Origin: Sinobacterium norvegicum
Lineage (GTDB): Bacteria > Pseudomonadota > Gammaproteobacteria > Pseudomonadales > Sinobacteriaceae
Reading direction: 5' to 3'
DNA length: 64,000 nt
NCBI RefSeq assembly: GCF_923077115.1
Contig: NZ_CAKLPX010000004.1
Location: 310,001-374,000, forward strand
Shown here: piece after piece, positions 7,595 through 16,390 of the stretch
How positions within the stretch are numbered: position 1 is the stretch's first letter
Layout: each line of letters opens with the position of its first letter
Notes under the pieces: generated by a model
The model's input: only the letters and a program-made list of their open reading frames with translations
Told to the model about the DNA's origin: nothing
Database searches by the model: none
Translations under genes and position numbers: made by a program

Positions 7595-9760
7595 ATGGCC
7601 AGCGAAACCATAAAAACATACTGCCGCTTCTGTCACGCCAACTGCCCGATGGAGGCCACTGTTGAAGACGGTAAGCTCACCGGCGTTCGCCCAGACGTCG
7701 ATAATGAGATTTTCGGCGGTTACACCTGTCTGAAGGGTCGGCAAATGCCCGAGCAGCTGTATTACCCTGAACGCATCCAGCAGTCGTTGAAGAAAAATGC
7801 CGATGGCAGCCATACGGCCATCAGCAGCAGCCAGGCATTGGATGAGATCGCCGAAAAGCTGAAGGTGATTATCGATCGTCACGGCCCCCGAGCTGTCGCC
7901 AGTTATAACGGCACGGTATCGTTTCAAAACTCAGCCACTCATCCGGTGGCCAAGGCGTGGCACACGGCGCTCAAATCGCCCTCTTACTACACCAGTATTA
8001 CCATTGATCAGCCCGCCAAGGTGGGTATTGGCCAGGCTCGTATGGGCTTCTGGGGTGGTGGTAGTCATACCTGGGGTGATTCAGATGTGGCGTTGATTAT
8101 TGGCAATAACACCCTGGTCTCCCACTTTTCAATCCCCGGTGGCATACCGGCATTCAGCCCCTCTAACGCCTTACGTGAAGGCAAAAAGCGCGGTATGAAG
8201 GTTATCTGTGTCGACCCGCGTCGCTCAGAGGTCGCCTCTCGCTCCGATTTACATCTGCAAATAAAACCCGGTCAAGATGCCGCGCTACTGGCAGGCTTGA
8301 TCCATATTATTCTCGAGGAAGAGCTGCATGACCAAGCCTTCTGTGCCGAGAATATTGAAAACTTAGCCGAATTCAAGGCCAGCTTAAGTCGCTTTACTCC
8401 GGATTATGTTGCCAGCTGTACTGAGCTGGATCGTGAAGATATTATTGCCGCAGCGCGGATGTTTGCCGGCGGTACGAAGGGCACAGCCAGCACCGGCACG
8501 GGCCCAGAAATGGGGCCTAACCCCAACTTAATTCAGCATCTTACTCAGGCGATTAATGCTATCTGTGGCCGCCACTATAGAGCGGGTGAAAAGCTCCCCA
8601 ATGCTGGCGTACTCTCACCCTTGGCGCCGCGTCTAGCCCAGGCAGTACCGCCACAGCCCGAATGGCTGACCGGTACTCGCAGCCGGGTCAGTGATGATAT
8701 TGGTGAGGTCACCGTACTGACGGCCAATGGTCCGACCAAGGAAATGCCTACCGCGATTATTGCGGATGAGATTCTGATGGAAGGTGACGGGCAGATCAAA
8801 GCCCTGCTGTGTGTTGGTGGTAATCCGGCACTCGCCTGGCCTGGCCAGGACAAGGCCTATGCGGCATTAGACGCATTAGACCTGTTGGTGTGTATCGATT
8901 ATAAGCTGTCCGCTACAGCGGAAATGGCCGATTACGTGATCGGGTCAAAACTCTGTCTCGAGCGTGATGACCTGACTGTGCTAACGGATATTTGGTATGA
9001 GAAGCCCTACAGTCATTATACCAAGACCGTGGTTGAGGCCGAGGGCGATGTGATTGAAGAGTGGGAGCTCTTCTGGGAGTTGGGTCAGCGCTTAGGCTTG
9101 ACCATGACGGTTAACGAACAGCCTGTTGCCATGGATAGCAAGCCGTCTAAGTACGATATTCTCGCCATGATGACCCGCGACTCACGGGTGCCGCTGGATG
9201 AGATTTATCAGCGCGATGGCGGCCATGTTTACGAGGTGCCAGATGTCATCGTACAGGCGGCAGACCCTGCCACCAAAGGCTATCTCAATGTTTTCCCCGA
9301 CGGCTTGAGTGAAGAGTTGGCCGCCGTTGTCGAACAGGCCGACGAGGCGTTGGCAGCCAAGCAGGACTACCCGTTCTTGTTAATCAGCCGCCGGATGAAG
9401 AATACCTTTAACTCCACCGGCCCTGAGCTCAGCTTTCTCGCGTCGAAGGGCACGACCAACCCCGCCTTTATGAACCCGGATGATTTGGCCGCGTTGAATG
9501 TGGCCAGTGGCGATATTATTTCGATCAGCTCGATCAACGGTGAGATACCCGCCGTTGCCCAGAGCGCCCCGGACATCAAGCGTGGTGTTATTTCTATGGC
9601 ACACTGCTGGGGGGCTGCGCCTGGTGCAGGCACTGACGACAAGGTAAGAGATATTGGCGCCAATACCAATCGGTTGATCAATAATCTAGACGGTTCTGAA
9701 AAATACAGTGGCATGGCGCGACAGAGTGCCATTGCCGTTGCGTTAAAAAAACTGGCATAG
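7595..9760 (+). CDS. Molybdopterin oxidoreductase with N-terminal 4Fe-4S site (DMSO reductase family)
   Basis: A bis-MGD molybdoenzyme of 721 residues. The N-terminal 4Fe-4S motif is C10-X2-C13-X3-C17-X27-C45 (YCRFCHANCP ... GGYTCLKG). The Mo/pterin core follows with GRQMPEQLYYPERI, an IDQP segment near residue 140, and DSDVALIIGNNTLVSH. The C-terminal molydop-binding domain runs from about residue 595 (FLLISRRMKNTFNS) to HCWGAAPGAGTDDKVRDIGANTN. There is no Tat signal, so it is likely cytoplasmic. The start ATG has GAGGA six bases upstream. It follows the ABM gene and is followed 70 bp later by a succinate-semialdehyde-type dehydrogenase. The substrate is unknown; related cytoplasmic enzymes are poorly characterised. 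Confidence 0.88.
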   Translation: MASETIKTYCRFCHANCPMEATVEDGKLTGVRPDVDNEIFGGYTCLKGRQMPEQLYYPERIQQSLKKNADGSHTAISSSQALDEIAEKLKVIIDRHGPRAVASYNGTVSFQNSATHPVAKAWHTALKSPSYYTSITIDQPAKVGIGQARMGFWGGGSHTWGDSDVALIIGNNTLVSHFSIPGGIPAFSPSNALREGKKRGMKVICVDPRRSEVASRSDLHLQIKPGQDAALLAGLIHIILEEELHDQAFCAENIENLAEFKASLSRFTPDYVASCTELDREDIIAAARMFAGGTKGTASTGTGPEMGPNPNLIQHLTQAINAICGRHYRAGEKLPNAGVLSPLAPRLAQAVPPQPEWLTGTRSRVSDDIGEVTVLTANGPTKEMPTAIIADEILMEGDGQIKALLCVGGNPALAWPGQDKAYAALDALDLLVCIDYKLSATAEMADYVIGSKLCLERDDLTVLTDIWYEKPYSHYTKTVVEAEGDVIEEWELFWELGQRLGLTMTVNEQPVAMDSKPSKYDILAMMTRDSRVPLDEIYQRDGGHVYEVPDVIVQAADPATKGYLNVFPDGLSEELAAVVEQADEALAAKQDYPFLLISRRMKNTFNSTGPELSFLASKGTTNPAFMNPDDLAALNVASGDIISISSINGEIPAVAQSAPDIKRGVISMAHCWGAAPGAGTDDKVRDIGANTNRLINNLDGSEKYSGMARQSAIAVALKKLA

Positions 9761-9830
9761 TCACTGGACTTGCGGATCAATAAATTTACTGAACACAATT
9801 AATTATAAAACATAATATTTGAGGTCAATC

Positions 9831-11297
9831 ATGCTAACGCTTTCCAATCCATCGTTACTTTGCTCACAGCTGTATATCAACGGCGAATGGGTTAATGCCG
9901 ATAGCGGTGCCGTTATGCCGGTGTTCAACCCGGCAACGAAAGAAAAAATTATCGACATCCCCAATGCTGGTGCGGTGGAAACTCGTCGCGCCATTGAGGC
10001 GGCGGATGTTGCTTTTCAAAGCTGGCGCAACGTGGTTGCCAAAGAGCGCTCAGCGGTACTAAAGCGCTGGTTCAAGCTGATCATGGACAACCAGGAAGAC
10101 TTGGCCATGCTGATGACGGCAGAGCAGGGTAAGCCACTGGCCGAATCCCGCGGCGAAGTCGCCTACGGTGGCGCCTTTGTTGAATGGTTTGCCGAAGAGG
10201 GTCGCCGAGTTTACGGTGACACGATTGCGTCTAACAATGCCACTCAGCGCATCGTCACCCTTAAACAACCGGTCGGTGTGGTTGCGGCAATCACTCCCTG
10301 GAACTTTCCCATTGCGATGATTACCCGCAAGGTCGCTCCGGCGTTGGCGGCCGGCTGTAGTATTGTGCTCAAGCCCGCCACCGAGACACCGTTGTGTGCC
10401 TTGGCACTAGCCAAGCTGGCAGAGGATGCCGGTGTTCCCGCTGGTGTCTTTAGCGTGGTTGCCGGTAATAAGGCTCGCGACATTGGTGGTGAGATGACCG
10501 GCAGCAGCATTGTCAAAAAATTGACGTTTACCGGTTCAACTGAAATCGGCAAGGTGCTAATGGAGCAGTGTGCCGGTACGGTTAAGAAGACCTCAATGGA
10601 GCTGGGTGGTAATGCGCCGTTTATCGTCTTTGAAGATGCCGACCTCGATGCTGCTGTGGTCGGTGCCATGGCTTCAAAATACCGCAACGCTGGTCAGACC
10701 TGTGTCTGTGCCAACCGCTTCCTGGTACAGGATACGGTTTTTGATGCCTTTACAGAAAAGCTTGTCGCCGCGGTAAAAGCCCTAAAAGTTGGCAATGGTG
10801 CCGATGATGGCGTAACCATTGGGCCGCTGATTAACGACGCCGCCTTCGATAAGGTCAGCTCCATCGTCGATCAAGCCACCAGCAATGGTGCGCGGGTATT
10901 GGTAGGCGGTGAGGGCAGTCAGGGTGAGGGTGAAAACTTCTATCACCCAACCGTGCTGGTTGATGTCGATGACAGCATGGATGTGTATAACGAAGAAATC
11001 TTTGGCCCTATTGCGCCAATCTTCAAATTCTCTACAGAAGAAGAGGCCATCCGCATCGGTAACGATACCCCGTTCGGACTATCGGCTTATTTCTACTCCC
11101 GTGATATCGGCAGAATCTGGCGAGTCAGCGAGGGTTTGGATTACGGCATTGTGGGTATTAACGAAGGTATTATCTCGACTGAGGTTGCCCCGTTTGGTGG
11201 TGTCAAAGAGTCCGGTATTGGCCGCGAAGGTTCTAAGTACGGCATCGATGATTACCTAGAAATAAAATACCTCTGCATGGGTGGCGTCAATCAATAA
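9831..11297 (+). CDS. NAD(P)-dependent succinate-semialdehyde-type aldehyde dehydrogenase
   Basis: Aldehyde dehydrogenase superfamily, 488 residues, closest by eye to GabD. The cofactor region is AAITPWNFPIAMITRKVAPA, the catalytic Glu lies in SMELGGNAPFIVFEDADLD and the catalytic Cys in NAGQTCVCANRFLVQ. The C-terminus has TEVAPFGGVKESGIGREGSKYG, a GabD hallmark. ATG at 9831 was chosen because GAGG stands six bases upstream; a TTG four codons earlier is less likely. It ends the ABM/Mo-enzyme operon and is followed by a UUCG-loop terminator. Oxidation of a semialdehyde or other aldehyde to an acid fits the cluster; the exact substrate is open. Confidence 0.88.
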   Translation: MLTLSNPSLLCSQLYINGEWVNADSGAVMPVFNPATKEKIIDIPNAGAVETRRAIEAADVAFQSWRNVVAKERSAVLKRWFKLIMDNQEDLAMLMTAEQGKPLAESRGEVAYGGAFVEWFAEEGRRVYGDTIASNNATQRIVTLKQPVGVVAAITPWNFPIAMITRKVAPALAAGCSIVLKPATETPLCALALAKLAEDAGVPAGVFSVVAGNKARDIGGEMTGSSIVKKLTFTGSTEIGKVLMEQCAGTVKKTSMELGGNAPFIVFEDADLDAAVVGAMASKYRNAGQTCVCANRFLVQDTVFDAFTEKLVAAVKALKVGNGADDGVTIGPLINDAAFDKVSSIVDQATSNGARVLVGGEGSQGEGENFYHPTVLVDVDDSMDVYNEEIFGPIAPIFKFSTEEEAIRIGNDTPFGLSAYFYSRDIGRIWRVSEGLDYGIVGINEGIISTEVAPFGGVKESGIGREGSKYGIDDYLEIKYLCMGGVNQ

Positions 11298-11327
11298 GCA
11301 CCAGTAACAAAGAAGTTCCCAGCGTTT

Positions 11328-11353
11328 GCCCTCGCTTCGGCGAGGGCTTTTTT
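11328..11353 (+). terminator. Intrinsic terminator with UUCG tetraloop
   Basis: GCCCTCGC (11328-11335), loop TTCG, GCGAGGGC (11340-11347), then six T. The C(UUCG)G tetraloop with an 8-bp stem and U-tract is a textbook rho-independent terminator, closing the operon that ends with the aldehyde dehydrogenase. Confidence 0.95.
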
Positions 11354-11509
11354 CCACTAATCATTCAACAATCAACGCGTTAATTTCGGGTTGACCGGCT
11401 ATCACCGCTTGGTGACGATAGGCTTTTGGCAATATCAGGCATTTTTCACACAAAAAACCGGATTCCTTGTTTGGATTCACATATAATGCTCTAAAACCTT
11501 ATTCAAATT

Positions 11510-11527
11510 AAACAGTACTGATTGTTT
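11510..11527. promoter_or_regulatory. Operator-like palindrome, copy C (tetR leader)
   Basis: AAACAGT-A-CTGATTGTTT on the plus strand; on the minus strand AAACAATCAG, 1 nt, ACTGTTT. It ends 29 bp before the ATG of the TetR-family gene, the usual place for an autoregulatory operator. It matches copies A, B and D. Confidence 0.7.
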
Positions 11528-11556
11528 TAGATCTAATTATTCGGAGGACACTGGCA

Positions 11557-12255
11557 ATGCCAAGGACCAAGGCCAAGCCAACAAAAGTAAAGGATAGTCA
11601 GAAAAAGTCAGTTGATGGCGTTAGCTGGCAGGCACAAAAAAGTGCCATGACTCGCGACCGTATTCTCGATGCCGCTCTTCACTCCTTTATTAATCTCGGC
11701 TATACCAATGTAACCACCGCCAAGGTTGCCAGCGAAGCAGGTGTTTCCCGTGGCGCAATGCTCCATCATTTCCCCGCCAAGACAGCATTAATACAAGCGG
11801 CGATAGAGTATCTGCACAGTAAATTACTGGCTGACTACACCGAAAAGGTGGATAGAATTCCCGCGGACTTAACCGGGACTGCCAGACGTCGTGCCGGTGT
11901 CGATGCCTATTGGGAGCACCTCAGTGGCGATTTATTTACCGCCTATCACGAGTTGAGTGTTGCCAGTCGCACCGATCCAGAGTTACTCGATATTATCCAG
12001 GAGTCTGTTGCTAAGTTTGAAAGCCATGTTGCCGAGACCAATTCCAGTTTATTTGCTGAGTGGGAAGGTCACGGTGAGCGTTATACTCTGGCGATGGATT
12101 TAACAAAGTTCTTAATGGAAGGCATGGTCATGGGGCAGATTGCCAATGATCGCAAGGCTCGTATTAACCGACTGTTGGATTATTTGATGGATCGCCTCGA
12201 AGAAATATTCGATGAGGATGACGATTCAGCGATTTCGCGACACGTCAACGGTTAA
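11557..12255 (+). CDS. TetR/AcrR-family transcriptional regulator
   Basis: A 232-residue regulator with a basic N-terminal tail (residues 1-30), a TetR DNA-binding domain at about 33-80 (RDRILDAALHSFINLGY, then VASEAGVSRGAMLHHFPAK) and a helical ligand-binding C-terminal domain. GGAGG lies about ten bases before the ATG. It is monocistronic, with operator copy C in its own leader and matching sites at three other promoter regions in the cluster, so it is the best candidate for the local pathway regulator. The ligand may be a pathway acyl-CoA or the substrate (inference). A strong bidirectional terminator follows. Confidence 0.92.
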   Translation: MPRTKAKPTKVKDSQKKSVDGVSWQAQKSAMTRDRILDAALHSFINLGYTNVTTAKVASEAGVSRGAMLHHFPAKTALIQAAIEYLHSKLLADYTEKVDRIPADLTGTARRRAGVDAYWEHLSGDLFTAYHELSVASRTDPELLDIIQESVAKFESHVAETNSSLFAEWEGHGERYTLAMDLTKFLMEGMVMGQIANDRKARINRLLDYLMDRLEEIFDEDDDSAISRHVNG

Positions 12256-12266
12256 CAACACAGGCA

Positions 12267-12298
12267 AAAAAAAACAGTGCATAAGCACTGTTTTTTTT
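12267..12298. terminator. Bidirectional intrinsic terminator
   Basis: A-run plus ACAGTGC (to 12280), loop ATAA, GCACTGT plus eight T (12285-12298). It lies between the convergent tetR and acyl-CoA dehydrogenase genes and gives a T-tailed hairpin on both strands. It contains ACTGTTT like the operator half-site, but the rest of the operator is absent. Confidence 0.93.
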
Positions 12299-12342
12299 GC
12301 CTCCAAGCACTGCACCGTGGCAGCGCTGGAAAGTCGGTTCTG

Positions 12343-13479
12343 TTACGCCATGCTCTGTTGGCGCTTGGTGTACTGCTGAAGGTAATATTTCTCATCACCA
12401 TAAAGCATGCCCAAAACCAAAAGACGTTTATAGTAATGGCTGACATCGAGCTCGTCGGTCATGCCGACGGCACCGTGCAGTTGCACCGCTTGTTGAGACA
12501 CATAGCGCCCCGCCTCCGCCAACTTAACCTTCAGCGCGGCACAGGCCAGAGCAGCATCCTCATTCCCCTCGGTCAGTTTAATCGCCGCATTGAAGAGCAG
12601 TGAGCGTGTCTCTTCAACCTTCAGATACATGTCGGCCATGCGATGCTGCAGTACTTGGAATTTACCAATAGGCTGGCCAAATTGCTGACGAATGCCGGTG
12701 TATTCAACCGTGCTATCCAGTAATTTTTGCATCGCAGCCAAGGCTTCACCACCCATGGCGACAATAGACTCATCGATGACCTGCTCAATCAAAGCGAGGC
12801 TCTGCCCGGCGGTACCGAGCAACTGATCTGCGGATAAGCGTACGCCCTCAAAGTGAATCACCGCGCCTTTACTGCTATCGACGGCAGCAAAAGATTCCAG
12901 CCGAATACCGGCTGCTGTGGTGTCGACGATAAATAGGCTGAGCGATTCAGGGTCATCGGCATTAAGGCGTGCGGTTACCACAAGGTGGTTTGCGCAGTGG
13001 CCATTGAGTACGGCAATCTTACTGCCGGTTAACACATACCCATCAGCGTCTTGCACTGCGACGGTGGTGATAGCTGACATGTCGTAACCGCTGCCATCTT
13101 CAGCAAAGGCAAATGCCCATTGCTCACTGCCGTCGATAATCTTCGGGATATAATGCTCTTGCTGTGCTGAGCTACCGGCCAAGCGAAGAAAGCCGCCGCA
13201 GGTGATGACGGTACTGAGAAACGGTTCGCGGGTAAGGCCCTTACCCAGGGCCTCGCAAACCACCATCACATCGGCGGCACTGCCACCAAAGCCACCCTGC
13301 TCCTCGGCAAAGGGCACACTCAACCAACCCAGGTCAGCAAATAACTGCCAAGTCTCCGGGTCAAAACCCTGGGCCGACTTGGATAGTTTACGATGACGTT
13401 CGGCATCATTGTTCTCTCGAACGAATTTGTCGATACTGTCTTTAAGAAGAACTTGTTCTTCAGAGAGGGAAAAATCCAT
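12343..13479 (-). CDS. Acyl-CoA dehydrogenase
   Basis: A flavoprotein that introduces the alpha,beta double bond into acyl-CoA. The start at 13479 (MDFSLSEEQVLLKDSIDKF) is where family homology begins; upstream codons in the same frame look non-coding and contain the operator, so the protein is 378 residues. N-terminal helical domain to about residue 120, middle beta domain with FAFAEDGSGYD and a DGYVLTGSKIAVLNG segment, and C-terminal domain with YTGIRQQFGQPIGKFQVLQHRMADM. The Glu in MTDELDVSHYYKRL aligns with the usual catalytic base. Such forms often act on bulky or branched acyl-CoA, and may need a partner subunit; none is adjacent. It diverges from the coniferyl-aldehyde-type dehydrogenase operon. 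Confidence 0.9.
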   Translation of the reverse strand: MDFSLSEEQVLLKDSIDKFVRENNDAERHRKLSKSAQGFDPETWQLFADLGWLSVPFAEEQGGFGGSAADVMVVCEALGKGLTREPFLSTVITCGGFLRLAGSSAQQEHYIPKIIDGSEQWAFAFAEDGSGYDMSAITTVAVQDADGYVLTGSKIAVLNGHCANHLVVTARLNADDPESLSLFIVDTTAAGIRLESFAAVDSSKGAVIHFEGVRLSADQLLGTAGQSLALIEQVIDESIVAMGGEALAAMQKLLDSTVEYTGIRQQFGQPIGKFQVLQHRMADMYLKVEETRSLLFNAAIKLTEGNEDAALACAALKVKLAEAGRYVSQQAVQLHGAVGMTDELDVSHYYKRLLVLGMLYGDEKYYLQQYTKRQQSMA

Positions 13480-13808
13480 ACGCAGCCCACACTTATTGAT
13501 CGTTATTATTATCGGCATTGTTGCGTGGCAAGCCAGTATATACAGCCTCCTAGCGCGCAACACCGCTACCGTTATGAACTTAATATTAACAAAGCAAAAA
13601 CAACAAAACAATCAGTCAATACTGTTTTATTTCTTTGAATATTACATTAGACTGAGGACAATAGTGATAGCATATTCAGCGCCTATTGCTGCACGATAGC
13701 AACTGCGCTCATTCAAATAAATACACCGATAACACCATTAATGTTTTTGGTGAGCGTGCCAAAAAGATCTGGTTAAACAGGCGGGTAACACCTGATAAGG
13801 GGAAAGAA
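13480..13808. other. Divergent promoter region of the acyl-CoA dehydrogenase and aldehyde dehydrogenase operons
   Basis: A 329-bp gap between divergent genes. It contains operator copy D (13606-13627) and AT-rich sequence suitable for promoters. The reading frames on both strands extend into it but have no family similarity and no better ribosome-binding sites, so I treat it as non-coding. Confidence 0.6.
13606..13627. promoter_or_regulatory. Operator-like palindrome, copy D
   Basis: AAACAATCAG, 5 nt (TCAAT), ACTGTTT on the plus strand. It lies 127 bp from the acyl-CoA dehydrogenase start and 182 bp from the aldehyde dehydrogenase start. The half-sites are identical to copy C but the spacer is four bases longer, as in copy B. 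Confidence 0.65.
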
Positions 13809-15251
13809 ATGACAAGTGCAGGCCAAACATCTGTTATCGAAATGGAGCAGACTCTCGCATCACAAAAGCAAGCCTTTATCGACGAGGGTGCTGTCTCTGC
13901 CGCCACGCGCATCGATCGCATCGATCGCTCTATTTCTCAGTTAATTAAATACCAGGACAAGCTGGCTGATGCGATGAGCAGCGACTTCGGCCATCGCCCC
14001 GCCGAGCTCAGCAAGATGTTTGATGTGGCAGCGGGTTTAGGTCCGATGCAACACGCCAAGCAACATCTGAAGAAGTGGATGCGGGTGGAAAAGCGTAAGA
14101 CGCTGTTTCCATTGAACCTGTTCGGTGCGCGTTCGAGAGTCGAATATCAGCCTCTGGGTGTGGTCGGCATTATCAGCCCGTGGAACTTCCCTGTTAACTT
14201 GGCTTTCGCGCCGCTGGCCAATGCGTTGGGCGCCGGTAACCGAGCGATGATCAAGCCGTCCGAATTTACCCCGGCCACCTCGGAGCTGATCAAGCAAATG
14301 ATTGAGGAGGTCTACGACCCGACTGAGGTTGCGGTGTTTACCGGCGGCCCTGATGTCGGTCAGGCCTTTAGTGGTTTGGCCTTTGATCATATGATCTTTA
14401 CCGGTGCAACCTCTGTGGCCAAGCATGTCATGGCTGCTGCTGCCAAGAATCTTGTGCCGCTGACGCTAGAACTTGGCGGCAAGTCGCCGGTTGTGGTCAG
14501 CCGTAGTGCGGATATGGCGCTGACCTGTAACCGCGTCATGTGGGGCAAGATTACCAATGCGGGGCAGATTTGCCTGGCGCCGGACTACAGTTATGTCGCT
14601 GAAGAGCAGTTAGAAGATTACATCAACGGCTTGAAGCAGGCCGCTGCGACCATGATGCCGACGCTGCTGGCAAACAATGATTACAGCTCTATCATCAATG
14701 ACCGTCACTACGACCGTCTGCAGCATTATATTGCGGACGCCAAAGCCAAAGGGGCGACGATTATTGAGATCAACCCTGGCGCTGAAAACTTTGCGGTTCA
14801 GCCGCATCGCAAGATGCCACCCACTCTGATTCTCAATGCACCCGATGACGCGCTGGTGATGCAGGAAGAAATTTTTGGCCCGTTGATGGCGGTGCGAAGC
14901 TATCGTGACCTGTCGGAGGCTGTCAACCATATTAATGCTCAGCCCAGACCACTGGCGCTGTATTACTTCGGTAACGATGCCCGCGAACAACGCTATGTTC
15001 TCGATCACACAATATCCGGAGGCGTCACCATTAACGATGTGCTGATGCACGTGGCGCAGGAAGATCTGCCCTTTGGCGGTGTTGGTCCCAGCGGCATGGG
15101 CTGTTATCACGGTTTCGATGGCTTTAAAGAGTTGAGTCATGCTCGCGCCATCTATTCACAGTCAAAAATGGATCTCAACGGCATGACGGGTATGAGCCCG
15201 CCGTACAATGAAAAAACCTTGAAAACCATCAAGCAAATGTTAAAGCCATAA
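13809..15251 (+). CDS. Coniferyl-aldehyde-dehydrogenase-type aldehyde dehydrogenase
   Basis: Aldehyde dehydrogenase of 480 residues, the size of CalB-type enzymes. ATG at 13809 has AAGGGGA just upstream; the open frame continues 41 codons further up without family similarity. The signature NAGQICLAPDYSYVAEEQ with the catalytic Cys is typical of this group, as are PLTLELGGKSPVVVS (catalytic Glu), GIISPWNFPVNLAFAPLA and the C-terminal VAQEDLPFGGVGPSGMGCYHGFDGF. Family members oxidise aromatic, long-chain or prenyl aldehydes. It is the first gene of a six-gene operon running to 19662 and probably oxidises an aldehyde produced upstream, possibly by the carotenoid-type oxygenase (inference). Confidence 0.9.
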   Translation: MTSAGQTSVIEMEQTLASQKQAFIDEGAVSAATRIDRIDRSISQLIKYQDKLADAMSSDFGHRPAELSKMFDVAAGLGPMQHAKQHLKKWMRVEKRKTLFPLNLFGARSRVEYQPLGVVGIISPWNFPVNLAFAPLANALGAGNRAMIKPSEFTPATSELIKQMIEEVYDPTEVAVFTGGPDVGQAFSGLAFDHMIFTGATSVAKHVMAAAAKNLVPLTLELGGKSPVVVSRSADMALTCNRVMWGKITNAGQICLAPDYSYVAEEQLEDYINGLKQAAATMMPTLLANNDYSSIINDRHYDRLQHYIADAKAKGATIIEINPGAENFAVQPHRKMPPTLILNAPDDALVMQEEIFGPLMAVRSYRDLSEAVNHINAQPRPLALYYFGNDAREQRYVLDHTISGGVTINDVLMHVAQEDLPFGGVGPSGMGCYHGFDGFKELSHARAIYSQSKMDLNGMTGMSPPYNEKTLKTIKQMLKP

Positions 15252-15259
15252 CACGCAGC

Positions 15260-15306
15260 CGCACAGTGAATCCTGCCGCTCCTGCCGCGGTCGATACCAC
15301 TGTGCG
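15260..15306 (+). other. Intercistronic inverted repeat
   Basis: CGCACAGTG (15260-15268) pairs with CACTGTGCG (15298-15306) over a 29-nt GC-rich loop that can fold further. It lies in the gap between the aldehyde dehydrogenase and nitronate monooxygenase-type genes, without a T-run. Similar hairpins sit in two other gaps of this operon. Confidence 0.45.
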
Positions 15307-15359
15307 TTCGCTGTAGGCCAATACCTGGCAGGCGTTACCGCCGATTTTGGAGAATAATA

Positions 15360-16337
15360 ATGAAAACGCGAATTACCGAACTACTGGGCATCGAATACCC
15401 CATCATCCAAGGTGGCATGATGTGGGTAGGGCGAGCCGAATTGGCCGCCGCCGTATCAAACGCCGGTGGGCTGGGCATACTGACGGCACTGACACAGCCA
15501 ACGCCTGAGGCCTTGGCAGAAGAGATCCAGCGTTGTCGCGCCATGACCGACAAGCCTTTTGGTGTCAATCTCACTATCTTACCGTCGATCAACCCACCGC
15601 CGTACGAAGAGTATGTGCAGGTGATTATTGATAATGGCGTTAAAATCGTCGAGACCGCAGGCCGCAGCCCCGAGCCATTTATGCCGGCGTTTAAGGCCGC
15701 CGGCGTCAAGGTTATGCACAAATGCACCTCGGTACGTCACGCGGTAAAAGCTGAAAAAGTAGGCTGCGATGCCGTCAGCGTCGATGGTTTTGAGTGCGCC
15801 GGTCATCCCGGTGAAGACGATATTACCAATTTGGTGCTGCTGCCCGCCGCTTTCGCCAAGCTAACCATTCCCATGGTGGCCTCCGGTGGTATCGGTACCG
15901 GCTCGCAAATGGCCGCTGCCATGGCGCTGGGCGCCGAGGGGATCAACATGGGGACACGCTTTGTTGCCACCCAAGAAGCCCCGGTACACCAGAACATGAA
16001 ACAGGCCATGGTCGATGCTGACGAAACGCAGACAACGCTGATGTTTCGGACCCTTAAGAATACCGCCCGAGTCTTTAAAAACTCAGTTGCTGAGGAAGTC
16101 GTGAGTATTGAGGCTCGCCCCGGCGATACTGATTTTAGCGATCTGCAGCCATTGGTTGCCGGTGTCCGCGGCCGCGAGCAATGTATCGAGGGCGGCGACA
16201 TCGAGGGCGGCATCTGGACCGTCGGCATGGTGATGGGCGTTATTGATGATATTCCCAGCTGCGATGAATTACTCAATCGTATGGTCGCAGAAGCGAAGGC
16301 CGTCTTTGCAGAAAAACTAGCCAGTTTTGGTGGTTAA
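15360..16337 (+). CDS. Nitronate monooxygenase-type flavoprotein (2-nitropropane dioxygenase family)
   Basis: An FMN TIM-barrel protein of 325 residues. It has YPIIQGGMMWVGRAELAAAV at the N-terminus, the GFECAGHPGEDD segment with the family histidine near residue 150, and the phosphate-binding VASGGIGTGSQMAAAMALGA. Nitronate monooxygenases detoxify propionate-3-nitronate, but proteins of this fold also appear in steroid and acyl-CoA catabolic clusters (IpdC is an example), where they act on CoA-linked intermediates. The operon context with a racemase, SDR and crotonase favours a pathway role over nitronate detoxification, which is inference. Confidence 0.85.
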   Translation: MKTRITELLGIEYPIIQGGMMWVGRAELAAAVSNAGGLGILTALTQPTPEALAEEIQRCRAMTDKPFGVNLTILPSINPPPYEEYVQVIIDNGVKIVETAGRSPEPFMPAFKAAGVKVMHKCTSVRHAVKAEKVGCDAVSVDGFECAGHPGEDDITNLVLLPAAFAKLTIPMVASGGIGTGSQMAAAMALGAEGINMGTRFVATQEAPVHQNMKQAMVDADETQTTLMFRTLKNTARVFKNSVAEEVVSIEARPGDTDFSDLQPLVAGVRGREQCIEGGDIEGGIWTVGMVMGVIDDIPSCDELLNRMVAEAKAVFAEKLASFGG

Positions 16338-16390
16338 CTAATAACACTGCCATTCCCTTAATTTAAATAATAAAACAATGAGGTTTGTAC

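Noticed and set aside
7103-7927. Long minus-strand open frame opposite the ABM and Mo-enzyme genes
   Set aside because: It lies antisense to two well-supported genes, has no ribosome-binding site or family similarity, and is explained by codon bias of the real genes.
12267-12298. ACAGTGC/GCACTGT stem as a fifth operator copy
   Set aside because: Shares ACTGTTT with the operator, but lacks the AAACAATCNG half and sits at a convergent 3' end, so it is a terminator.
13480-13611. 44-codon N-terminal extension of the acyl-CoA dehydrogenase
   Set aside because: The extra residues are not like any family member and would place operator copy D at the edge of the coding region; the start at 13479 is where the family begins.
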